A stretch of 64,000 bases of DNA, taken from assembly GCA_003550325.1 (NCBI GenBank), contig QKWP01000069.1, forward strand, positions 103,705 through 167,704, read 5' to 3'. The notes beneath the pieces are model-generated. The model ran no database searches and was not told the DNA's origin. It saw only the letters and a list, made by a program, of their open reading frames with translations. This stretch comes from Gigaspora rosea (lineage: Eukaryota; Glomeromycota; Glomeromycetes; Diversisporales; Gigasporaceae). Of this stretch, positions 1-9,445 are shown piece after piece. The position numbers were made by a program, and so were the translations under genes. Numbering within the stretch: position 1 is the stretch's first letter; every line of letters begins with the position of its first letter.

Positions 1-20
1 AAAACAAATAAGCCGTTTTA

Positions 21-210
21 ATACATTTTTAGGTGCTGAACAAGTTTACTTAGTGCATTTTGTTAGAATTAATTAATAAAAATTTGCGAATTATAAGATT
101 TTTTAGAATTTTATTAATAAAATTCTATAAAATCTTATGATTCATAAAATTTTACTAATTAATTCTTACAAAATGCACTAAGTAAACTTGTTCAGCGCCA
201 AAAAATACAT
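21..210. repeat. Palindromic MITE-like element
   Basis: The two halves are near-perfect reverse complements: GGTGCTGAACAAGTTTACTT at 32-51 pairs with the segment ending at 198, and the A/T-rich outer bases also match out to about 21 and 210. The centre is AT-rich (about 95-115). It has no coding capacity. This is the form of a foldback or MITE-class DNA transposon; no target duplication could be fixed because the flanks are A/T runs. Confidence 0.75.
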
Positions 211-220
211 ATAAATATAT

Positions 221-366
221 TCGGACTCAGACCGGTCTGCAGACTTCGGACCAGACCCGGACCAGACTCATAGTTGAGTCTGAATCTGGTCTGAAGTCTG
301 AAATTAGTAAAATTTAGAGTCTGAGTCTGGTCTGATCCCGGACCAGACCAGACCCAGACCGGACCT
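221..366. repeat. Degenerate GGTCTGGTCC-type satellite block
   Basis: Short units such as GACCAGACC and AGTCTGGTCC recur in both orientations over about 145 bases, so the block can fold on itself. It is locally much richer in G+C than its surroundings. The open frame across it is only a by-product of the repeat. Confidence 0.6.
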
Positions 367-559
367 AGGAGCACTAATTTGGACATTGTTCAATTTGTCC
401 AAATAATTTAATTGGATATAGTAAATTTTTTTATTGGACATCAGTAATAACGCACCTTTTATTTTAGTAAATTCTTAGTAGTTAAGACTATTTTATATTT
501 CTTTGCAGTTAACCGCAATAATGTATGATATAGAGTTACAATAGTATTGTAACTATTAA

Positions 560-790
560 GGTGGGAGAGCAAATATGTTTAACCAATTTAACTCTAATAG
601 TTACTAAGAAATAAGTTTCTGATTTACTCAAATAAAGGTTTCTTTAGCACTATATTAGCTTACTTTATTTTTTTAAAGTAAATCGAAGGGAACTTTAAAG
701 TCAAATTCATTCGTTTATATATATTTGAATTTAATATATGACATGTTGTTTAACACACTATGAGCTATTTAACAGTAGTACTACTAAGCC
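560..790 (+). repeat. Dispersed repeat A, copy 1
   Basis: This non-coding block recurs at 22069-22350. Shared blocks include the GGTGRGAGAGCAWATA start, the AACTCTAWTAGTTACTAA segment and the TTCGTTTATATA segment, in the same order and orientation, with several indels. Element class unknown; no terminal repeats found. Confidence 0.65.
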
Positions 791-1059
791 TAATATGTTG
801 ACATGCTATTAGAATATTTATAATCTGTACCCCTTAACACATATACATGCTAACACGTTAGCATGTTATGAAGATTTTAAAGGGGCTATTATACTAACAT
901 TTAATAAATTGTACAAAAATAGAAATAAAACTTTGTCTATACTGAATAAAGAGAAGATCTATTTACAAAGTGTGAAGGAAAAATAATCAGAAAATTCAAA
1001 TTGTTACAATTTCAAAATTGTGACAGTATCTATTTAATGATTAATTTTTATGATATATA

Positions 1060-1250
1060 CTTCTATATATAAATTGGGCATTTTTATACAATAAATTTAT
1101 TGGATATTTGAACATATGTCCAATTAATGAATTGAACATAAGTTCAATTATTTTTGTAATTTTTTTGGATATTGTCCAGTACTTAATGGTCCAAAAATTA
1201 TTTGAACATTTGGACAATGTCCAAATGTCCAAATGTTCAATTAAATTTAA
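1060..1250. repeat. Degenerate TTGGACATTG/CAATTGGAC repeat
   Basis: Variants of TTGGACATTTG, GTCCAATTAAT and TTGAACAT alternate in both orientations. The same motif occurs at about 380-430. It is low-complexity, inverted-repeat-rich DNA with no gene. Confidence 0.5.
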
Positions 1251-1432
1251 TTGGTGAAATAATTAATAATATACTTAAATGATTAATGTATTATTCCAGA
1301 GTTTGATAAATAGACAAACCCAAAACAAATTATTATAAATACTTCTCATAATCATATTCCATACTGCAAAAAATAATATTAAAAAAAATTATTAGTTTTA
1401 TCCATTTTTATAAAAACAAATAAATAAATACT

Positions 1433-4400
1433 ATGAAAAAATTTTTGTATAAAGCTTTATTTAAATATAAAGAGGTTTATAATGAAGAATTTGATACAAG
1501 TATTGAACATAAAACATATAATAAGATACTTACATTTGATTATAATTTATTAAAATATTTGCAAGAAATTATAACTCAATTAATTAATAAGTTAGATAAT
1601 AACTATTTGAAAGTGATAATGAAGTTTTTCAAAATGATAATAAAACAGTAATACTTAAAGAATTTGAACAACTAGTACCTCTTATCCCAAATCATAATGT
1701 TAAAACAACATATTGTGTTATTGTTGACAATAACAATAATGATAATACAATTCAAACATGTACTGAACTAGAAAAACGTTATTTAAGGCAACTATCTAGT
1801 GCATAAGAAATTGATTCTCAAACTGCAAAAGATGTTAAAAGTGATATTTTAGTACTAAGAATTTGTTTGCGGCATCTAAACTTTGATCAAAGAACTGTAT
1901 ATGAATTGAATCTAAAAAATAACAATCTACTAATAAAAGTATAATAAGCTTACACTGCTGCCTATTTTGTAATATATCAAAATATTTTTTTACATGAGGT
2001 AAAACATGTTTATTGCATACATAAAAAGTGTGTGAATACATAATCAAGCACCATATATTGGTTTGTTCAAGTGCTTAGCAATATCTAAATATGGAGATTT
2101 ATCAAAAAAAATCATTTATTAATGATAAACCTTGCAAATTTGACCAAAAAAAAGAAGAAAGTCTTATTTCATGTATAGAACAACAACTACACAAGACTGA
2201 TACCAAGTCTGCTTTGAAGTTTCTAGCCAAATAGATTAAACAAATAGCTAAATTAGCAGATGAATCTAAAAAAATTAGCATATTATAAGAACTTGTTAAA
2301 CTTTTTAATAATATTACAACAGATAAATCTGAAATAAAAATACTATAAGTACATTTTCTACAATATCTATAGTTCCAAGTTGTTTTTTAATAAAAACAGT
2401 ATTTGCTATTAAAAAATCAAAGTTGGTAATACACCCTTCAAGTATATTAACTAATCCCCAAACCTAGATGAGCCTTGTCTACTCTGGTTGGTTTAGGCCA
2501 CAGATAAGTACTAGGCTACTTTTGTTTATCTAGCTATATGTTTGAGTTCTTTTTCTTAGCATTAGATTTAAATTATGAAGTTTTTTCCAATTGTAAAAAG
2601 TTTCGATTAAATTTAATAAAGATAAGAGCAAGGTCTCACCATTAACATCAAAAAAAAATCAAAGTTGGTAAAGATCAAGAACAATTATTAAAAAATGTTA
2701 TATCTCATTTACTAGAAAGCATACTTGCTTCTATTATATAACAAAAATGATCTGGGCTTAAAAAAAAATTTCTTGAAGAGCCTATATTTTTTGATGAATA
2801 CTATCTAGCTATGCTATCATCTCTTGTTAACTTTTTTTATAGATTAATTCTAACTATAAAAGAAAATAAATTGCAAATATTAGCTAAAAAAAGAAAAGAG
2901 AGTAATATGCCTTTTTAAAGTTGGAAAAAAGAAAAATTGAACTAATTTTATTCTTTTTTGCTTCTGTAATACTCACTATTGCCTTTTCTCAATAGAAAAT
3001 ATGGTTTATATGTATTTTTTTTCTCTTAGTTAGTGACCAAAAATGATAGGAGTTTTGTACAAAATTCTTTATATAGTTCAAGTATTAGCATATGTTAAAG
3101 ATCATGAAGTTCATATCCAATAAAAAAAATTGCTTGCTGCAGATTCTCAGTTAAGAATAAATTTAAATCCAAATATAATAAATATTGCAGCTATAGATAA
3201 TATTGATTTAAAAGATGCAATCTTTCAATATAGTAATATTTTTGATGTTGTGCACAATACTGCACATGCAATAGCATGAATAGTCTTTCAATACCAATAT
3301 TTGGAGCTTGTTAATTTGGATAATGAAATAAGAAACTACATACTCTCCTTTTGGCATAAGTTCTATTATAAAACAATACCAAACTATAGGAGATTAGATT
3401 TTAATCAACTAATTAGTACAGGACAAACTTTCATAGTGAACATATTAATGAAGCTATTAAAGCTAATATTGATTCAACATTGTTTGTAAATCCCCAAATA
3501 CTGTAATTCTTAAACCAGGAAAAGCTCCAAGCAAAGATGAGCATGTTTACAAAGCTATTAATATGTTTTTAGAAGACTTTGGTTATACAGAATATGTGTA
3601 TTAAATTTAGTATATAATAAAGCAATTTATCGCTATATAAAAAGTCATAAAAGTAATGAACAAATTGTTTGGAACAATGGTATACAAACAAGGCAATATG
3701 CAGTGTAATAATTGCTGCTTTTTCAGGTTATGGGCTTTTTGGGATTGCTACACAGCTTATTGTTAAATTTCTTGATAAGCTTAAACAGGTTGTTGATTAT
3801 CAAGCAACATTTCAAGTACTTGAGCTTCTTTGAACAGCTGTAGAAGTTGCAATTTATCAATATATTAAAACAGAAAATATTTCTATTAATGTTATCTCTA
3901 AGACAAACAATAATATTTTAAAAATATAGCATAATTTTTATCTGTGGGTAGGGTATATGAAATTGCACAAACTTGGTATTCATATTGAAAATTTTGATTT
4001 ACAACTTTATAGTTTAATAGTATTTGTACCTTTATTTTATATTACAAGGAAATATAGGTATGCAGAATCATTAGCAAGATTCATAACAGAACTGCAAAAT
4101 GAGCTACAACTTCTTCAAAATCTTCAAACAGTACCTTCAATTAATTTAATACAAGAAGGACATTCTTCACTTTTGATGTAGCTCTAGAAACATTTGGAAT
4201 AAAATTTCTAAAAAAAAATATAACTGGCTGTGCAACAAATTTAAAACATTTGGAGTTAAACATCAAAGTAGTACATACTGAATATAATCAACTTAACTTG
4301 TTAATTTCAGAATTTACTAGTGACCAGTCAGTAAGTAGAAGTTCACGATCTGTCAAAAGTTATCAAGAAGTCTTTGAAAACTAATTTATGATCTTAAATT

Positions 4401-4960
4401 AGAATTTATCAACCAAAAACTGAAAAGTGGCATATTATTTGCAGAAACTACACAATTAACAAAAAATAGATACTGGTGAATATTTACTTGCTATAAATTA
4501 GGAATCAAAAGAATGAATAGTATTATTGAGCAAAGACTTCTGCATAAGCAATTCTAATACCTATGAAGGTAAAAAATAAAAAATGTATAAGAGCATAAAC
4601 TAATCAAGCAGCAACAGAAGAAACTAATCAAATGGTAACAGAAGAATCTCAAGTTTAGAACTAAATAATGATATAGAAGTTGAAGAGATTAACCAAAACT
4701 TACAATTGGAATCATTATCTGGATTATCACATCAAAAAAGACAGCATCCAACACATATACCAACAGATATTGAAGAACAAATCCTCATAAATATAAAGAT
4801 TCTACTGTATTACTCCCAGAGATTGTTGAAGATTTGGTTGAAAAGTTAGCAGTTCATACTGATTATTGGACTTCAAAATGAATTCAGAATCGATGGTATA
4901 ATCATTATAAAAGAGTAAAAAAAAAAAAAAGAATTACATCCTTAAATTTAGATACAGTTG
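1433..4960 (+). pseudogene. Decayed long ORF of a fungal family of unknown function
   Basis: Plus-strand frames carry coherent protein fragments separated by many stops and shifts. Readable pieces in order are: a Lys-rich N-terminal piece (1433-1651); a piece near 3181-3290 containing AIDNIDLKDAIFQYSNIFD followed by HNTAHAIA; ILKPGKAPSKDEH (about 3504-3545) followed by a vestige of an ...AIYR... segment; FSGYGLFGIA (about 3723-3752); a Leu-rich piece at 3957-4181 with KYRYAESLARF; ETFGIKFLKKNI (about 4188-4223); and a C-terminal piece near 4800-4900 (PEIVEDLVEKLAVHTDYW). I recall this order of segments from large predicted proteins repeated in arbuscular mycorrhizal genomes; their function is unknown to me. 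A LINE tail with its own target duplication lies inside at 2430-2652. At least a dozen stops make it non-functional. The limits are approximate. Confidence 0.55.
2430..2652 (+). mobile_element. 5'-truncated LINE tail with 19-bp target duplication
   Basis: The insert is flanked by AAAAAATCAAAGTTGGTAA at 2411-2429 and 2653-2671, and ends in an A-run. Its 3' part (AATAAAGATAAGAGCAAGGT, then CTCACC...TTAACA and A) matches the 3' end of the large minus-strand LINE at 55.9-61.8 kb, and its GGTTTAGG...CAGATAA block matches that LINE's 3' UTR. The 5' end matches the last codons and stop of the LINE ORF. It is a dead-on-arrival copy. Confidence 0.85.
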
Positions 4961-5066
4961 ACTCTCTTGAAACTAATTCTGTCGAAACTGATAACCTGCT
5001 ATAGTTTATTAAAAATAAAAGCATTAAATACTTACTAACTTGATAGCATAAAATTATCTAAGATAT

Positions 5067-5152
5067 GTGACTTATCGACACAGCAATGACTAGCATTACC
5101 TAAAATTCATGCTAACCTAACCTTAACTCGGGCCACTGCTGTGTCAGTAGTT
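5067..5152. repeat. Short imperfect hairpin (GACACAGCA arms)
   Basis: An arm with CGACACAGCAATGA near 5079-5092 pairs with CCACTGCTGTGTCAG near 5135-5149. The loop contains CTAACCTAACCTTAAC. Probably a small MITE remnant. Confidence 0.4.
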
Positions 5153-5282
5153 ATCCCCCCAAACGACCTGAGTCATTTGGTCATGAGTCATTTTCAAATG
5201 AATGTAATGGGCAGTAATTCTGAAGTCATTTTAGGTCATTTGCAAAATAGGCAAATGACCATGTCATTTACTATCCCTAATT

Positions 5283-5480
5283 ATAATTACTACATATAAG
5301 TAATAATTTCAACGTGTACGTAGTAATTATAATAATTACTACATGTATAGTAATTACAATTACTATTAAATGCTGTAATAATTACTACATGTCATAATGT
5401 CATAATAATTCTATATGTCGTAATAATTAGTAATTATTACATGTCATAATTATTACGACATGTCATAATAATTACAATAT
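5283..5480. repeat. Degenerate ATAATTACTACATGTCA minisatellite
   Basis: Units built from TAATAATTACTACATGT and their complements fill about 200 bases. The sequence between 5150 and 5280 repeats a different word, GTCATTT, in both orientations. No coding potential. Confidence 0.6.
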
Positions 5481-5610
5481 AAGGTAGCTGTGCGATGCTG
5501 TTATGCAAAAACAGGAACGTAAATTTATGTATTAACTCTATTAAATATTATGGCATAGTGCAAAATACATAAAACATCCAAACTAGAGATACAGGGACCT
5601 TGGGCTGACC

Positions 5611-5791
5611 TTGATTAAGGATATTCAATTCTCAGGTTGAATATATTAACTGAAAAAATTGCATTGAATAAAGATCCATATCGAATAAATAAATAATTAA
5701 ATTGATTAAGGATATTCAATTCTTAGGTTGAATATATTAACTGAAAAATTGCATTAAATAAAGATCCGTATTGAATAAATAAATAATTAAA
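5611..5791. repeat. 91-bp tandem duplication
   Basis: Two adjacent copies begin TTGATTAAGGATATTCAATT at 5611 and again at 5702 and differ at only a few positions. This is a recent local duplication in non-coding DNA. Confidence 0.9.
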
Positions 5792-5877
5792 TAACTAAAT
5801 TATCAGTTAATATTAGATATTAATAAGTTAATTAATCATCGCACAATGCCAAAAAAAAGAAAATATTATTTGGGTCT

Positions 5878-5935
5878 TTGCCATGAAAATCACGTTATGG
5901 GACATATGCTTCATAATGTGATTTTCAAGGCATTA
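5878..5935. repeat. Short hairpin with TGAAAATCAC arms
   Basis: TGAAAATCACGTTATG pairs with CATAATGTGATTTTCA across a 12-base loop. The outer bases GCC/GGC also pair. It could be a tiny MITE or a transcript hairpin; nothing else in the sequence decides this. I see nothing further between 5936 and 6477. Confidence 0.6.
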
Positions 5936-6477
5936 TAACCATTTTTTCATTCATATTTCCGTGAGAAATTAGGAATTCTGAATAATTAGGGAAACGGATT
6001 CTATTCAATCTCTGATTTCTATGTGTATATGGAAATCATCGTTTACACTTTTTGAAAAGATGTAAAACAAAAAATATTTCTGCACTGAATATAAATTAAA
6101 AAACCTTAGCATCGAAAATTTATCGAAAAACCCCAAATAACAAAAAAATTATATATTTACATTTGTCTTATTCCTTCATGCATTTCATTGCCCAAAGAAA
6201 ATATTACAATACATCAGCCTGGATAAGCCTGTACCACTAATTCAAACTTGCTACTCATATATTATTTCACAAATCAATACTTGCACATAAGATTTACCTA
6301 GTTAATTATTATTTTTAAGAAAATTGCAAGATTTGCTGAGTAGTAGCAATTTTTAGAAACATCACAATTTCAAATACTTCTATATTAATAATCAGCTAGA
6401 TAATATTTGATTGATTCAATTAGCTACAATTAATATCAATTAATAAGTTTAATAGGTAAGATTTGATTTAATAGTAT

Positions 6478-7239
6478 TAGTGGTCATACCCTAAGATATA
6501 ATAACCGGCTAACCACTAGGCCACCTGGATAATCGGGTTATAAGATTGGTTAACGGATTAATATTTAAGATATAATACATATATGAGCGATGCCAAGGAA
6601 ATAAAGGTTTCAATCATATAAAGCCTTGATATAATTGAAGTCTGATTTTCACTAGCATTATTCATATGATATTTATATTAGATATATTAATCATGAGATA
6701 GATTAGAATAATTTCCAAATAAAAAAATGCAACTAGTTTCATTTAATCAATATGCTAAACAAATGTGAATATTTCTTGTTTCACTGACAATTATTCTGCT
6801 GATAGCCCATTTAGCTGACATCAGGGTTTCGCTTGATATAATGTCACTGTCAGTGAAATAATTGTTGGCGAAGTAAGAGGAAGCTGCTAATTATAATGTG
6901 ATTGAAATTCTCTTTATAAGACCTGAGCAAATGCTCTGAATTAGGTTCTATTGTACAAAAAATTAAATGTATAATGTTATTCATAATGTAGACATATAAA
7001 TAATACAAATGCAAAAAGCAAAATGCTTTTGTTTAAGTTTACAACTAATTTTTATAATTTAATAAATAAATTAAAAGTTCAGGTAATTGTTATAAAAAAT
7101 TACACAACGCATATTTTTTTTATAGAGGTTATATCCGGATATAACTATTAGCCTCTTATTCGATAGGGTATAAAACCAGTTATTAGATTTTATTAAAGGC
7201 TTAACCTTTCGGGTTAATGTTAACAGGGTATGACCACTA
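6478..7239. mobile_element. Non-autonomous hAT-like element (762 bp)
   Basis: The ends TAGTGGTCATACCCT and AGGGTATGACCACTA are exact inverted copies. They are flanked by AATAGTAT (6470-6477) and AATAGTAG (7240-7247), an 8-bp duplication with one difference. A TAG...CTA end with 8-bp duplication is the hAT pattern. No transposase frame is present; the interior has secondary inverted segments (AACCGGCTAACCAC, GGGTTAATGTTAAC). Confidence 0.8.
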
Positions 7240-7273
7240 AATAGTAGAGATTGAATCTACCTAAAATCATCTT

Positions 7274-8165
7274 CCCTATAAGAAACTGGCATGGGTTGCG
7301 TTGTATAGGCACATGCATTTGTGGCATGAGTCAAGATCCGGATTTGTACGGGAATGGTCCGAATTAATACAGATTCTGTGGACCGTGTAGGACCATATGT
7401 CCGTGCCAATTGGACTGTAAATGGCTCGGGTTTAGTAGCAGTTTACTAGTCGAATCGGTGGTATGGGTAATAAATGTAAATTCACATTCCACCGCGATAA
7501 CGATTGGATTAACTATTAAAACATAAATTGACATAAGCCATTTGAAGTTAATTTTTTGGTTAACATCACCCCCCAGCTGAAGTCCCCCACCTTCCCCTGA
7601 AAACGAACAGCCAATCAAACTGCTGGATGACACTCACCAGTCATCTGATTTATATCAACCAACGAATTGGCCCACTAAATACATTTTTATATGTTCGTTT
7701 CATATAGTCGTTTCATTTTACCCATCACCTCCTCCCAAGAGTCCTTGAAAAGTAGTGTTAACCAAAGAATCAACTTCAAATGGCCTAAGTAATCAATATA
7801 ACATAAGCAAGCTAACTGCATATGAAGCAAAATTTTGTAAGGAATTTTTTTTGTTAAGACACACAGGAAAGCTTCATTAGTGAAATCATGAGTTAACGCT
7901 CTTTTTTAAAAAAAATTCCTTTATTGATCTTTCGCTCTTCACGAAATGAGCCAACATGTACCACAAGCCAACACGTTGTAAAGTACACATACGTGTTATC
8001 TGAATGTGCTGACATGATATTACGTGCCACCCTTTGCCGTAATGTCCATGCCATTGTTACTGAGCCACTCCATAAAATGTTCCTGTACATGCCACAAGAT
8101 CCAAGCCATTTTGAGCATTCCTGACACCAACTCGTACCACAACCCGCACCACTTTTCTTATAGGG
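7274..8165 (-). mobile_element. CCCTATAAG-family element, minus copy, with nested MITE
   Basis: Terminal inverted repeats CCCTATAAGAAA... and ...TTTTCTTATAGGG bound a non-coding element that also occurs at 42343-43013, 16503-17078 and, truncated, at 21421-21921. This copy is in the opposite orientation. It is longer than the others because another element sits at about 7540-7786. Conserved interior words are TGGCACG, CGGATTTGTACGGG and a TTCCTTACAAAATTTTG-type segment. No transposase. Confidence 0.85.
7540..7786. mobile_element. MITE nested in the CCCTATAAG element
   Basis: Ends GCCATTTGAAGTT and AACTTCAAATGGC are inverted copies, extended by TTTTTTGGTTAACA and TGTTAACCAAAGA. Removing about 247 bases restores the continuous host sequence (CATAAG joined to TAATC) seen in the copy at 42.7 kb. 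TAA(G) appears on both sides as the probable target duplication. A 3' half of the same MITE lies at 21928-22068. Confidence 0.8.
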
Positions 8166-8770
8166 CTAACTGTTTGACTGTTTATCCGTGTTAACTGTTT
8201 AATCCTGATAGCACTAATATAACTAACATAATTCGGCCAGAAACTATGGACAGTTTTTATGCAGGATACAAAACTAGTTCAATTTTATTAAATTAGTTCT
8301 GGAAATAATATATTTTGATTTATAATTGATTTCAAATCTGGTTAAACCAAGCTAAACGGCTCCAGACAATTCGGTATAATGGCAAGGAACTTCCTGATAT
8401 TTTTTTTATACGTTTGATATAAATATGGTGGTTAATTCTGATTACAGTAGGATAATTTGTAAGCAAAAAGGCCGGCTCGGTTGACCGCCTAAGCATTTTT
8501 TCCCAGCCATCGCCCAAATCACTACTATACATAAATCACTTACCTTTTTTGGATTAGATCTATCCCAAATAGATCACTAACAATCATACTGCATCTTTTT
8601 TACTCATAAATTGATTGCCAAAGGTAGTAAGGTATAACAGGTATATTTTAAATTTAGAAGTCATGCACTACCACAAGCTTTATAAAATTTTAACTACTAG
8701 AAGTTTGTGTAAAGATTCGCATAAAACCTGTAATTCCAGCCTAACGATTACGTAAAAGCTAAAGAAAAGT
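8166..8770. other. No gene seen
   Basis: AT-rich, with only short shadow frames. No repeat partner was found in the window. Confidence 0.5.
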
Positions 8771-9200
8771 ACACATGATCAATTTGAACATGTGACCATG
8801 CTATTCAATCATATGCAAGATTTTGCACACAGATAATTGCCTGTAAACCATACACTTCGAACTTCATATTACATTCCTGATATATATAAATTAATTATAG
8901 CAAGCGAAAAAAATAAAGATTTATAGTATAGATTACAACATTCATGCAGATCACATATATCCTCGAATTGATTAACATAAGTAGTAGAGGCTCGTGCCAG
9001 AATGTAGAAGATGCACACAGCCACAAGTTTAAATGAATTACACAAAAAGCGCTTTCATATGACATTAAACAAAACCCAGTATACTTGTTCATACACGTGA
9101 TGTTAATGCGCATCAAATGTTCGATTTGAATATGCTATCCAATAAGATTCAAGAGATTGTACACATACATTCGTACTTTGTACTATGTTCCTGGTATGTA
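8771..9200. repeat. Pair of diverged direct repeats
   Basis: About 110 bases starting near 8771 (ATGATCAATTTGAACATG...) resemble 9108-9200 (GCATCAAATGTTCGATTTG...). Shared words are TGCTATYCAATMA, GATT..GCACA/GTACACA, and TTCCTGRTATRT at the end. Considerably diverged; function unknown. Confidence 0.4.
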
Positions 9201-9308
9201 GTAATACAGTAATATTTACTACAATTAAGGTTTTACAAAAGTCCATGTAAAAATATATGTCGTAAGTATAATTGTCGTAACTAGCTATTTACGCCACCAT
9301 ACTCTATA

Positions 9309-9408
9309 TGAACTGCATTATTTATAAAGAGGGTTTTAGATTTTTCAATAAACTATTTTGAACTGCATTATTTATAAAGAGAGTTTTAGATTTTTCAATA
9401 AACTATTT
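9309..9408 (+). promoter_or_regulatory. Tandemly duplicated 50-bp TATA promoter
   Basis: Two nearly identical 50-bp units start at 9309 and 9359; each holds TATTTATAAAGAG. The second TATA lies about 75 bases before the ATG at 9446, the spacing expected for a fungal core promoter, and the first about 125 bases before it. The copies differ at one or two bases. Whether both are used cannot be told from sequence. Confidence 0.65.
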
Positions 9409-9445
9409 TTTTTGAAGTTACTGGCATTGTGAACTAATCTCTACA

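Noticed and set aside
192-386. 64-codon minus frame rich in Gly/Pro/Gln
   Set aside because: It is a translation of the GGTCTGGTCC satellite; no start context, no family.
7364-8124. Frames of 65-89 codons in both strands
   Set aside because: They lie inside the CCCTATAAG element and its nested MITE, whose other copies do not keep these frames.
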